A program made the translations under genes and the position numbers. Below the pieces are notes generated by a model, which was not told the DNA's origin, ran no database searches, and saw nothing but the letters and a program-made list of their open reading frames with translations. DNA of 64,000 nt from the NCBI GenBank assembly GCA_015680685.1, contig MNCI01017497.1:381669-445668 (forward strand). The letters are read 5' to 3'. Shown here piece by piece: positions 24,087 through 35,479 of the stretch (its first letter is position 1; the number at the start of each line of letters is the position of its first letter). Source of the stretch: Gnetum montanum (Eukaryota > Streptophyta > Gnetopsida > Gnetales > Gnetaceae).

Positions 24087-24106
24087 TGGATGCCATTGCT
24101 AGGGAC
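24087..24106 (+). other. Element E primer binding site (tRNA-Asp-like)
   Basis: TGGATGCCATTGCTAGGGAC directly after the LTR, a diverged match to the tRNA-Asp-complementary consensus. Confidence 0.7.
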
Positions 24107-24279
24107 TTTAGTTCTACGTGTTGTATCTAAACTTAGTGAAACTTAGTAACCTCATTGTTCAAACCTTAAAGGTTGAATCTTATGAAAAAAAATCATTATT
24201 ACATCTAAATTAAATCTTAACTACACACTACATATAGATTCATTAATATAAAATTTCTTCTTCTCACAGGAGTTTATCT

Positions 24280-25328
24280 CTGCCCAGGGTAGACCAAGTG
24301 CCTCAACAATACCAGGTGGTATATGCTCATCCCGAGGAGTATGTACTAGATTTCACCTTCATCTTACACAAAGATGAAATGTTGCAGTGGCTCGACATGG
24401 AAGGCAACATTGTGTTGCCACTAGATTAATCTATTTCAACTATGCTCTAGCTAATTCTTGCACAACATGGACTTCAACATATTCACAGGGAGTATGAAAT
24501 GCGAGATCCTGATTTAAGGGATTACCATCCCACTGAAGCACAAAGGTTAAGGGATCATCAGTTGGAGCAACATCATGAGCTTTTGAAGGGCAAGGGGTCA
24601 AACACTTTTCCACCTTTTCTTGATCCATTGGATGGAGGTGAACACTTCTCTAGGGGCTTTTCCTTTGGTGACACTCCTTTCTTTGACTTTGGTCAAGGGG
24701 CCCTCAACCAAAATGTGCAATCCAAAATTCATAATCCAAGTTCTGGTTAGAATGGATCCAATGACAAAAATGGATCTAGAGGAGCAAGTCATGATAAAGG
24801 GGGCAAATGGAAGTCACGATCATGATTGTGATCGTAATCATCGAAGAGAAGGTGGTAGGCATTGGCACGATGTAAGTCCTCCTTCCTCTTCTACTTCATC
24901 ATCATCATCATCATCTTCTAGCTCAGATCATGGATGTAGAGGGCATGACCATGATGGAGGTGACTGATGAGATTGAAACAATAGAAGGGACCATTGGGAC
25001 AATCATGATCAGAGGCGTGGGCAATCTAGAGAGGCCCACCATCATGAAAGAGGGGTTAGTAGAGAACATCATAGGCACCATCACTATGGCCTTGATGAAC
25101 CTCTACTTTCCACTTGGACCATGTTAAACATTGCAAAGGTCATGAGGATTCCAACAAGGCATGTAAAGTATAGCAGAATAAAGAGGCTGGACATGAACAA
25201 CATTTCTCGGTTTGAGGGAGGCTATGACGTTGATCTGCAAAACCATCTCCACACCTTCCAAGATGCATGTGCCTTGTAGAATATTGAGAACAATTGGCAA
25301 AAGTTGAAATTATTCCCAAGGATAGTCA
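24280..25328 (+). pseudogene. Element E gag, 5' part
   Basis: N-terminal half of gag, cut by element D. The original ATG is not identifiable; homology begins near QQYQVVYAHPEEY. It includes the FTFILHKDE domain, DYHPTEAQRLRDHQLEQHH (24499-24750), then in another frame a Ser-rich run (24880-24930) and His/Asp/Arg-rich repeats (24800-25080), then GGYD and the first part of the Retrotrans_gag core up to KLKLFPR. It continues at 31631 after D. Confidence 0.82.
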
Positions 25329-25333
25329 TTAAG

Positions 25334-26008
25334 TGATGAGTGGTGAGGCAACCCTACACTCAACCATACAAATATGAGCATTCTCACGCACTATCTGGTC
25401 AAACTCTGTAGACGGACTAGTTGTGGCACCTAGACATTAACCTTAGGTCGTAGTTCACTATCTTCCCACCTGGACTAATATTATATTTGTCANNNNNNNN
25501 NNNNNNNNNNNNNNNNNNNNNNNNNNNNNNNNNNNNNNNNNNNNNNNNNNNNNNNNNNNNNAGCACAGATCCTAGGTACGCCACTGGTTACCAAGTAGTC
25601 ACACTTAAATGCTTGTAATCAAGTCGTACTCATTCCACGTTACTAGGAGTTTAAGGGTGAGAGAGAAAGCAGTAAATAACAATTAAATAAAAAAATAAAT
25701 AACAAAGTGAATGTTGCAATGATGAAGTAATCTTGATCTTTATTGCCGGTCATGTGCATGTCCAAGTACGTCACACTCGAATAAAGAATGCCATACAATT
25801 ACATTCACTAGACTGCAGGTAGACACAGGAAAATAATCTAACTCTGGAGGGATCAAACTGCCAAAGTCTAGCTATAATCTAAACTAGGATGATCAACAAG
25901 GGAGAGCTGCTTCTTATTTATAGACATTGCAGTGGACTACGATATTGCGTACGCGATATCACAGGGGAAGACATGATATCGCGGCCCATGCGATATCGCG
26001 TCCCATCA
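25334..26008 (-). repeat. Element D 3' LTR (contains sequence gap)
   Basis: Ends TGATGAGTGGTG / CCCATCA. 69 Ns occupy 25493-25561. The palindrome block is at 25938-26003 and the TATA box at 25914-25923 (minus). Confidence 0.9.
25493..25561. other. Assembly gap (69 N)
   Basis: The matching interval in the right LTR of D (about 30923-31127) and in the LTR of B is roughly 180-205 bp, so the gap is shorter than the missing sequence. Confidence 0.85.
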
Positions 26009-26022
26009 TACCCCCACGACTG
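26009..26022 (-). other. Element D 3' polypurine tract
   Basis: Minus strand CAGTCGTGGGGGTA against the LTR. Confidence 0.75.
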
Positions 26023-26160
26023 AATAAAAACTCGTCCTTGAGTTACAGTGACTACACAGTGGATAGGTATGGGATTATTGATGGAAAAAGAAATGGGACA
26101 ATGTCATAGTGTGGGAAGAAAACACAACACACAAATACTAGAACTTCAAAAATTTGGAAC

Positions 26161-26839
26161 TCATGTAGTTCCTGGTGGCAGTGGCTCCCCCATTGGTGTC
26201 TTTCCCTTTTCTTGTGCTCTAGGTCTTAGAATTTGATGGCATTGAAGTATGGCCTGGATTTTCTCCTCTTGTAAGGCCATGAGTGCCTTGGCATGCATGT
26301 AAGTTTGTGCTTGTGCCATAGAGGTAGCCCAGTCAACCTTCTCTTTTTCTTCTGCCACCCTTTTATTCTCTGTCAACAGTTTATTAAGTTGCTCGGTTCT
26401 GAAGGTGTCTAGCTGGTTCTGAGCAACCTTTGGCCCTTTATTCGAAAGGTTTAATACTTCTAAAATGGCTTGAACAAAGAAATCAATAGTCACACCACAA
26501 ATGTTAATCATGGTACCTTCTTCTTCATTGTGCCAAAATTGGTACGTTTCCCCTAAGTACCAGGCACTGCTTTCAGAGAGGGCATCTTCTGCTTCTACTT
26601 GCCTAGACCGTACGGTAGAAGGATCATCTTGATGAATGTTGAATGATTATTCCTCTTGTTCTACATGTTGTCCGATAGGATCTTTNGGACCGTACGATAG
26701 AAGGATCATCTTGATGAATGCTGAATGATTATTCCTCTTGTTCTACATGTTGTCCGATAGGATCTTTTCTTCCACCTCTCTGAGATCGTTCGATCGCACC
26801 CTAAGTAGGACCTTCCTATTGTCCACGTTTTGGGGCCAT
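26161..26839 (-). pseudogene. Element D 3' ORF, internally deleted
   Basis: Starts MAPKRGQ at 26839 like the B homologue, then stops and a tandem duplication around N26686. The clean part 26161-26511 joins the N-terminal domain (VTIDFFVQAILEVLNL, GPKVAQ) directly to coiled-coil and C-terminal sequence (KLLTENKRVAEEKEK, ending PLPPGTT), so most of the B-type ORF has been removed in frame. It retains no complete conserved domain. Confidence 0.75.
26686..26686. other. Single N between two ~78-bp direct copies
   Basis: The ~78 bases before this N (from gaccgtacggtagaagg) are repeated after it with two differences by eye. This is the pattern of two overlapping contig ends that were not merged. 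Confidence 0.75.
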
Positions 26840-28639
26840 CTACAATCACACGGGACCAATTGTTAGTAAGGTTGTTACCAACGGTAGGTTATACCTTACT
26901 GCTTACCTTAATAGATTTAGTTTATTTTCGTGTGATGTTAATTATTGGAAGAACATGTCCTCGAAAGATTATAATGTTGAGTCCTCTTCGCTTAGGTGGT
27001 TTCCCAATTTAATTTTTTGGTATAGCTAAGGGGATGAAATTGTTTTTGACACATTTTATTCTTAATTTTAGAACTAATTACCCTTAAAGATGTCCTTCGG
27101 GCGATGATGAATTTCAAAAAATTTATGTGCTATTCAGCATGTGCCCCCTCCCCCATGACTAAGCTAAACACTCCAGGTTCAAGTAGGTTCAAATGGAATG
27201 AAAATCAGAGTACCAGCGAGCGAGTTATGGATATGAACGCAAGGGATGCACAATCGCGAGTTGTAGAGAGGAATTTCATTAGCACAATCGTGTGAACAGT
27301 TGCAAATGATGTTGATTAGCAAAAGGGGGTCACGTATATATATTTTCATTAAAGTTAGGGCACTTAGAGAATGTACCAAATTTTTAATATTTTTTTGAAA
27401 TTAAACAATGTAAACGAAGAACATTTGGACGATTGTTAAAGGGTTCCAGGGTAATTCAACTAGTTCTGAAGGCACAAAAATTATGATGGTGTGGAATTTA
27501 TCAATAAGGACCTCAAATGGTAGAGAAAAAGGCTATGTGATGGCAATAAGGGAAATAAAATTGTTGGCAATATGCTAAGGGTAAGAAATGATGTTTTTGA
27601 GCTGTGTCATAAGTGAAGATTACAAAAGATTACACAAGTGGGTCCTCCCCAAAGCAGGTTCCAACCTATAATGCCCTTTTGTAACCACACTTAAAGTGTC
27701 TATGGGCACTAGAAGGGTTAAATGTAATCCGCACTAACTCCACAAAACACACACATGTAATTATCACCGGAATGAGATGAAAATTCTATGCTACATGGAA
27801 CATGAGCTACAATTACACGAATAGTGAGATGAGACGAACTATAGAAAGGGATCGTAGAGATTGGGACATGAGGTAACTGACCCAGGGCACAGTGAATCCT
27901 GTGTGAAAAGCATGATTAACGTGTCATTAACCCATCGTTCCAAGATCAAGACCAAGTCTATTCCTCTAATCAATGACATCACATTGTTTCATCCCATGAT
28001 GAACAACTATGAGAGTATCATAACAACAAGGTGTACGATCACTTGGCGTTTTGTTCAAGGGAGGAGTGATTTTTGTTTTGTGGCACTTTTCTTTTCTTTT
28101 CTTTTTCTTTTTTTCTTTCTTTTTGAATACTGAATCAAGAAAAATCGCCAACCTTCAGGCATGGGTGCATGTATTTCCAGTGGGACCCCCTAGAACAACG
28201 TTTGATTTTTTAGTGCCCTTTTTTATTACTCTTACTCCCATTTTTCATTAGATCTACAAGGATCTTAGTACAACCACGTTGCATGATAACTCCCAAAGAT
28301 GTTACCAAAGAGAATCTGCAAGTCCCCTTGATGTCACACCCTAATCATTCCCTCTTGGTCCATACTTCTTCATTCTAGGTACAATGAACACAAAATTAAT
28401 TTTAAGTTTTAAAAATGTTAAGAATATAATTGTACCCATGAACAGAACCTCTTATTTGTAGAGTGGATGAGTGGGTGCAATGGGCTCACTGTTCCAAATA
28501 ATTGATCACTCATGACTTAATGGAAAAAGACAAAAACACAAAAAGATAAAAAGATAAAACAAAAAGTTGAAAAATGAAAAACTGGAAAACAAAAAATTGT
28601 AAAATTAAAGAAAATAAAAATGGTTATTAATCCTGCTTG
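26840..28639 (-). other. Element D spacer with decayed promoter region
   Basis: Homologous to 17475-19470 of B. A PPT-like motif lies at 27150-27161. The TATA-like cgtatatatattttc at 27328-27342 remains, but the GATATC array seen in B at 17971-18070 is deleted. A C/T-rich run lies at 28085-28125. No credible ORF. Confidence 0.65.
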
Positions 28640-30625
28640 TCATTGAAATGGGGGATATCTCCCATAACTAATCAGTTGAGTATGGCAAGGATTAATAAAT
28701 GAAGATTGAGGATCCTTGCATGTTGGAAGTATTGGAACCGGTCTATACTTATCCCCTCGAGGTTCACACACTTGATTATAGTAAGCAGAGTGGGGCACTT
28801 TATACAATGTAGTTCTCGGATAACGAGTTGACCCACTATGATGTTGGTGACCGTTAGATGGTATGCAAGGATTAGGATGATGCCTCCCATGGTTGTGTTC
28901 ATTGGGCCATATGGTTGTTGAAGTGTAAATTGGTGGCCTTGATAAAGTTACATGAGGCACTGGGTTCGAAGGTAAGGGTGCACCACAGTGTGGGACTTGT
29001 GCTGAGTTGGAAGATGCAGTGACCTCTGAATTGTGTTGTCCCTTCTTACGACCGTGTTTAAAGAAAGGACGCTTTTGATGTTGAGGAGGCTTTTCACTAC
29101 TATTAGTAGCAGCAACACAAGTGTTGTTCATGGGTTGTTGCGGTGGCACAAACACCTTAGGAATAGTTGGTGGCACTGTGGAAGGACGGAAAGGATGATA
29201 ATGTTGAAAGTTAGGAGGAGTATAAGGTGCACAAGGTGGTGGTTGTGTTGGAGGCATAGGTTGATAGTATTGAGGAGAATGATACTGTGGTGAGATAAAG
29301 TGTGTTGGACCAAATAGAGAAATAGGATGTTGAACGTGATAAGCATTTGGATTTGGAAAATATGAAGGATGCCTCCAGTCTAAGGGTGATCTCCCCCAAG
29401 ACTAGGATTTTTGCACTGTGATTGAACACAGTATCTCTGTATGAACTCTGGATGTAACGTGTTTCCCCAATGCTCATATAGATGTAACAATAATGGGCAT
29501 TGGCCCTTGGGGTGATCGTATAGGCATATGTTGCATTCATATGTATGATTGGTAGTTGAGAGCTTATTCCCTTCATTCTTTTTTTTCGAATGTCTAACGT
29601 TTTGTCCTGCTTCTTGGGTTGTCAAAAATCTATCTCCAATATTGTTAACACATTCTCCACACTTTTGATACATCCATTCCAACATCTTATTGATCTTTGC
29701 CTCAGCTTCTTCTAACGATTGTTGTATTGGCAAAGATGATGTTTCCACCTTGAGATTTGTTGATCTCTCCTTTTTATGATCATGGACCTTTGTTAAGTTA
29801 ATAGTTTGGTCTCGTTGATGTTTTTCAATACTCTCCCATCTAGCTAATTCTCCTTCCTCTTTTGCTACTTGCTTAATAAGCTCTTGGACTTAGCGGGTTC
29901 GTAGTTCGTATAGTTGACCTTGGGCATATACTCCTAAGGTCTCTCTTGTTTCATTACGTAGCCCATCAATGATATGGTACATTAGCCTTTCCTCGGAAAA
30001 CCCATGGCCTGGATAGTTGTTTAATAGTGCATAATATCTTTCTAAGGCCATGTCCAAGGGTTCATGTAGTGCTTGTTTCCATCCTTGGATTTGTTTTCTC
30101 AAGGCTGACACTCTTGCGTAGGTTTGATATTTTTCATTAAAGACTTCTACCATTGTTGACCAGCATCGTATTGAATTTGGTTTTAACGATCTATACCATA
30201 CTTTTTCTTGCTCAACAAGTGTCATAGGAAAGAGCTTAAGTTTTTTTCCAACCGTTATCAATGTTGTTCCATGTGTAGGAATCGTAGAAGGCTTGTAAAT
30301 GTTGATGCGGATCTAAGTCATAGCCTCCTGAAAATTTAGGAAAGTTGTTTAAATCGAGCCTAGGTAGATGGCTCTCTTTATGATTCCTACGTGAGATTCG
30401 AACAACCTCTTGTATTTGCGTTAAGCTTGTAGTGGCCAGTGGGGGTTCATCGTCATTGGGTAAGTTAGGCTTTCGTGTATTGGGATGACGTTGTTTTTGT
30501 TGATGTTTATAAGAAACTCCCACTTCAGGTTGTATACTCCAATCTTCATCATTAGAGAGTTCATTGGTTCTCCAATGAACTTGCTCACTAAGTGTGGCAT
30601 TATTATTGTCTTGTAGGAGAGGCAT
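28640..30625 (-). pseudogene. Element D gag (nearly intact)
   Basis: About 660 codons in four long pieces. 30236-30625: start MPLLQDNNN, with LDLNNFPKFSGGYD. 29890-30261: Retrotrans_gag core with EKVWYRSLKPNSIRCWS and HIIDGLRNETRETLG. 29380-29748: coiled region and intact knuckle CNICLYDHPKGQC (CX2CX3HX4C). 28640-29257: Pro-rich tail ending SYGRYPPFQ-stop over a PPT-like tract. The first two pieces are separated by a frameshift in a T run near 30245. A few stops separate the rest. As in B, the N-terminal FTFILHQDE domain of A, C and E is absent. Confidence 0.87.
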
Positions 30626-30745
30626 TGTTTAAAGTGGTGTGTGAATTTGAATGTGACTATTTATAATTACTTCTTTCTAAGAGATATATCATTAAGTCCT
30701 TTACAGTGACCTTGTATGATATAACTAATCTAGAGAACTAGCATC

Positions 30746-30765
30746 GTCCCCGGAAACGATGCTAA
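30746..30765 (-). other. Element D primer binding site (tRNA-Asp-like)
   Basis: Minus strand TTAGCATCGTTTCCGGGGAC next to the LTR. The CCGGGGA end matches the tRNA-Asp-complementary consensus exactly. Confidence 0.75.
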
Positions 30766-31625
30766 TGATGAGTGGCGAGGTACTCCTACACTCAACCATA
30801 CGAATATGAGCGTTCTGACGCGTGATCCGGTCGAACTCCACAGACGGACTAGTTGTGGCACCTAGATCGTTAACCTTAGGTCATAGTTCGCTATCTTCCC
30901 ACTTGGACTAGTATTATATTTGTCACATATGGTTTAGTCCAGAGTGAGGTGTATGATGTGTTCCTAATTCTAATGCTACTCCTGAAGGCAATGAAAAGTA
31001 ATCTTAAGTAAGCTAAGATAGGAGGAAAAGGGTAAGAGGATCTAAACTAGCCTAAGTGCGATGAGCAACTGTTCCTTGATCAACTGTACACATCTTGAAC
31101 CTCGTGCATCACTACCACTGGGATTACTAAGCGTAGATCCTAGGTATGCCACTAGGTTACCAAGTAGTTACACTTAAATGCTCGTAATCAAGTCGTACTC
31201 ATACCGCGTTACTAGGAGTTTAAGGGTGAGAGAGAAAGCAGTAAATAACAATTAAATAAACAAATAAATAACAAAGTGAATGCTACAATGATGAAGTAAT
31301 CTCAATATTTATTGCTGATCATGTGCGTGTCCAAGTACGTCACACTCAAATAAAGAATGTCGTACAATTACATTCACCACACTGTGAGCAGACACAGGAA
31401 AATAATCTAACTTTAAAGGGATCAAATTGCTAGAGTCTAGTTATAATCTATATTAGGATGATCAACAAGGGAGAGCTGCTTCTTATTTATAGACATTATC
31501 GCGGACTACGATATTGCATATGTGATATCATAGGCGAAGACGCGATATCTCGTACACGATATCACGGGGGATGCGATATCACGGTGGACGCGATATCGTG
31601 GCCCATGCGATATCACGTCCCATAA
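30766..31625 (-). repeat. Element D 5' LTR
   Basis: 860 bp, TGATGAGTGGCG to CCCATAA (terminal CATCA mutated). GATATC palindrome block at 31499-31620; TATA box at 31482-31492 (minus). Confidence 0.92.
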
Positions 31626-31630
31626 TTAAG

Positions 31631-33060
31631 GAAGCAGAAAACTAGTACCAGTCCTTGGAACTAGGATCAACCAGGCGGTGGAGTACGATGTTAGAATTGT
31701 TTAATGAAAAATATCAAACGCACTCCCGATTGTCCAATCTAAGGAAGCAAATCCAAGGGTGGAAACAAGGAAACCATGAGCCCTTGGATGTTGCTATTGG
31801 CCAATACTACTCTCTGTTGCATAAGTTTCCCAGCCATGGATACTCTCAGCTTGATCAATTTCACCATATTATAGATGGGTTACGATCTGAAACAAGGAAA
31901 ACCTTGGCATTTATGCTTAAGAGAGACTAACAGAGTTAAGCGTTCGTCGAATCCAAAAGTTAATTAAGTAGGTAGCCATGGAGGAGGGAGAATTGAGAAA
32001 GTGAGAAAGTGTAGAGGAATACAATAGGGACCCTTCCATTCAAAAATGTGGGGTTCGATTTTGTGATAGTGAGGATGAGTTAACAAGAGATGAGGTGGCT
32101 AACCAGAAAACCTTGCCACTTTAGAAATTGTAGTTTTAAATTACAACTAAGGTTGACCAATTATGGCACTCCATGGATAATAGGTTTCAAGTTGTCTTAA
32201 AAATTACTAAAGAGTCCAAGGAACAAAGTAGTGAGTGTGAGTGCTGGAGACATAAGGAAGCTAAACAAGCCATATCCAAGGGTAAGGGAAAGATGACTAT
32301 GATAGAGACGGTTGCACACAGTGAATCAAATGATGATGGAAGATGTGACATTTGCCAGTATGAACATCCCAAGGGATGTTGTTCAATTGTGTCACACTTG
32401 TAGGAATCTGAGGTGTATGCCTTACATCCGTGACTTGCACAAAGGCAAACACCCAAAAGATTGCCTTATCCAAAAGGAAACTCTCGATAGTTTCACCAAC
32501 CACAACAATATTATCCAAGTGAAACTCCATCACAACCCTATGAATCATATCAGTAGTGGTAGCAACCACAGTTGTGGGTGTTGGCACCTCCAAGATAGTA
32601 GTATCCCTACTGGCAACCAGATCCTTATGGTTATTATGTTCAGAAACTTTCATCTCCACAGGACTCCTTTGGTCATGTTACTACTTGCCAACCTCATCAC
32701 TACCCTCCTAAAGTGTACCAACTACCATATGCAAGGAGGGATGCCATCTACTATTCTTATGCTCCTCCTATTCTTGCACCTACACCTTCACCTCTTGCAT
32801 AGCTACCACCTACTCCATCCATACACGGTGAATTACCTACCTAACCACAACAAAGAAACACTACGAGGGTAGTTAATTTGTAACTGATTAGCCAACCAAG
32901 TGGGTTGGAACCATGATCAAAGAAAAGATCCTTCTTCTGACCTCATAGCCCACCAAAGCTCTCAGACACACTAGTGGTTGGTAGCCCTGCTCCTCCACCT
33001 TCCTCTAGCTCACCTTTATCCAAGTCCCCTTCAAACCAAAATCTCTCTTGAATTCATACT
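31631..33060 (+). pseudogene. Element E gag, 3' part
   Basis: Continuation of the E gag after D. The Retrotrans_gag core (31655-31930: RRWSTMLELFNEKYQ, HHIIDGLRSETRKTL), an acidic/basic helical section, and the knuckle CDICQYEHPKGCC (32340-32400; CX2CX3HX4C intact) followed by a stop. The Pro/Gln/Tyr-rich C-terminus (32440-32880) is readable only with frame changes. A degraded PPT-like motif is at 32570-32582. Confidence 0.82.
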
Positions 33061-33570
33061 GTGATGTTGACCCATGTTGTATCTGATTGGATTCGAGCTG
33101 GTAACCTTCCCAGGAAGTTAGCTAATCCCAAGAGTCCCTAAGTATATTTACAAATTACTGGGAATGAGCCTTGTAAAGCTCTTCTTGACTTTGGTTCTGG
33201 TGTTAATTTGATCTCACATGAGATGTACACTATGTGGAACCTTCCTCCCTAGAAGAAGAGTAACATCAAGCTAGAGTTGGTAGACTAGTCCATCACTATT
33301 CCATTGGGATTGGTAGAAGACATCATGACCACCGTTTGTGGGTGGTCATATCCTACTGAATTCCTAGTAATCAAGGTGGAGAATTGTAAGGGGGACCTCC
33401 CAATTATTATGAGAAGGATGTGGTTAAGCACTATTGGTGCTAAAATGGGCATTAGATATCTTTCCTTAGATATATCCAAAGAAAATGAATTTGGGACAAT
33501 CGAGAAGAAGAGGGTTCCATGTATTGCGTACAATGATTCAGGGTGCCATTGTGTGTAGAAGCTATGGTCA
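33061..33570 (+). pseudogene. Element E aspartic protease
   Basis: Protease domain between gag and RT. The active-site region reads LLDFGSGVNLIS: the Asp is kept, but the Ser of D-S-G has become Phe. The C-terminal half (33304-33558) has MRRMWLSTIGAKMGI and KKRVPCIAY. A stop separates the halves. Unlikely to be active. Confidence 0.82.
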
Positions 33571-33839
33571 GTGAAGCGAACATCTATCTCTGCATGTAAG
33601 TAGTGTGCACTAGAAGTTGAAATCCAAAAATGTCTATACATGGCAGCCACAAAACAAGAAGGCACCCAGTGGTTGACAACTAATTCTAGCAGTAGTATAT
33701 TGTGCATGGAACCTACTGAGAGCCTAACATGTGATTATGTTGCAAGTATGGATTAACTCGAGTAAGTTCATCACCAACTCTCTGAGGAAGTAAATGATAA
33801 TATCAATTGGGGAGAGTTGGAGATTCCTGATAATTAAAA

Positions 33840-35330
33840 ATAAGAACCTCTTAAATTAAAGACACTACCAACCGAAATGGAGTATGTGTTCTTAAAAAAT
33901 GGAAAGTGGATCATTATTAATGCCAAAATTGCTGTAGGATAAAAGAAGATGTTGATGAATGTTATGGAAAAATGGTCAGTAGTCTTTACCTAGTCATATT
34001 CCGAGCTCATAGGAATATATTCAAGAATATGCCAGCACTAGATATACACCGACCTTGTCGTTAAGTCGAAATGATAGCTGCAGTGGTGATTGAATTCCAG
34101 ATTAAAACAGATTGTCAAAGAGGAGATCGAGCAACTTCTCAAGGTAAAATTAATCTACCCTATTGCAAATAGTGAGTGGGTTAGTTCACTCATGATCATT
34201 CCCAAGAAAGAAGGCAAATGGAAGGTATGCATCGATTTTTGGTTGCTCAATATGGCAACTTTCAAAGATCATTTTCCATTGCCCTTTGTTGACCAAGTGC
34301 TGGGCACCATTTTTGGGCACAACTTCTACAACTTTTTGGATGGTTATAGTGGCTATAACCAAATCTAGATCGCACTAAAGGACTAAGCGAAGATGACTTT
34401 CACAAGTCCTTCGAGGACTTTTGCTTACCATCAAATTCCATTTGGTCTATGTAATTCCCCATCTACATTTCAATGATTAGTCCTTAGCATTTTCCAACAA
34501 CAAATTGGTAGCGGGGTACAAGTCTTTACGGATGAATTTTCTACCTACGGAGCTATGTTTGAGCAAGCCTTGAACCATATTAAGTAGGTGTTGAGGAGAT
34601 GTGTCAAGAAAAACCTTTAGCTCAATTGGGAAAAGAGTCATCTTATGGTGTAGGAAGGCATAGTCTTGGGGCACCCTATCTGAAAAGTAAGAATTGAGGT
34701 GGACTCTGAGAAGATAAGGGTCATCTAAGGAATAACCCATCAACCGGAAATAGTTAAAGAAGTGCAGTTATTCCTTGGTCATACTAGCTACTACCGACAC
34801 TTCATCGAGAACTTTTCCACAATCATCAAGCTGTTGGTTGAATTAATAAAGAAAGATGCACCATTTGTCTAGACCCTTGCATGTGATATAACATTTCAAC
34901 AATTGAAGCAGAAGCTTGTTGAGACCCTAATTATACAAGCACCTGATTGGTCCAAGCCATTTCATATAATGATTGATGCATCAAATTATGCTTTGGGAGT
35001 AGTGCTTATGTAATTGGATGATCAAAAACATCCATATTACATTCACTACACAAGTCAGAGTATCATAGGTGCACATTTGAACTACACCACTACAAAAAAT
35101 GAGTTGATGGCAGTGGTGTTTACCTTAGAAAAGTTTAGGCACTATGTGCTTGGTTATAAAGTGTTCATGCACAAAGATCATAGCACCATCTGGTTTCTAA
35201 TGAATAAACCAAAGGTGAGCCCCTATGTCATACGGTGGCTCCTGATTTTGCAAGAGTGAGATCTCACAATGGTAGATTAAAAGGGTGTGAAAAATGTGGT
35301 TGCCGACCACTTATCACAGCTAAGATGGGA
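33840..35330 (+). pseudogene. Element E reverse transcriptase and RNase H
   Basis: RT N-terminal block at 34090-34368 (IYPIANSEWVSSLMIIPKK, WKVCIDF, FLDGYSGYNQI). The catalytic motif reads VFTDEFSTYG, so the second Asp of the D-D pair is Glu. The connection has FLGHTSYYRHFIENF. RNase H lies at 34960-35330: IDASNYALG, NELMAVVFTLEKFRHYV, KDHSTIWFL and DHLSQLRW. Many stop codons, and no frame longer than 92 residues. Confidence 0.88.
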
Positions 35331-35479
35331 TGATAAGGATAAAGAGAGTCCATTATTTGATCAATTTCCTAAAGAATCTCTCTTTGTAGGGCCTATTAAT
35401 GCATAAATGCCAAATGAACCAAGATGGTATGACACCATTCTTACTTATCTACTTAAGCAAGAACTGCCACAAGGGCTAG

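Larger units (their letters stand above)
25334..31625 (-). mobile_element. Element D: non-autonomous gag element nested in E
   Basis: Minus-strand 6.3-kb element inserted in the gag of E with an exact TTAAG duplication (25329-25333, 31626-31630). Layout leftwards from its 5' end: LTR (30766-31625), primer site, gag (28640-30625, the best preserved gag in the window), spacer, deleted 3' ORF (26161-26839), polypurine tract, 3' LTR (25334-26008). No pol. Same design as B. Being inside E it must be younger than E. An N gap of 69 lies in its 3' LTR. Confidence 0.92.

Noticed and set aside
28051-28251. Short frames on both strands across a T/C-rich run
   Set aside because: Low-complexity Phe/Lys-rich peptides from a pyrimidine tract, not conserved in B.
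32312-32872. 186-codon plus-strand frame MHTVNQMM
   Set aside because: His-rich frame created by reading the E gag C-terminus out of phase. Homology to A and C gag lies in the other frame.
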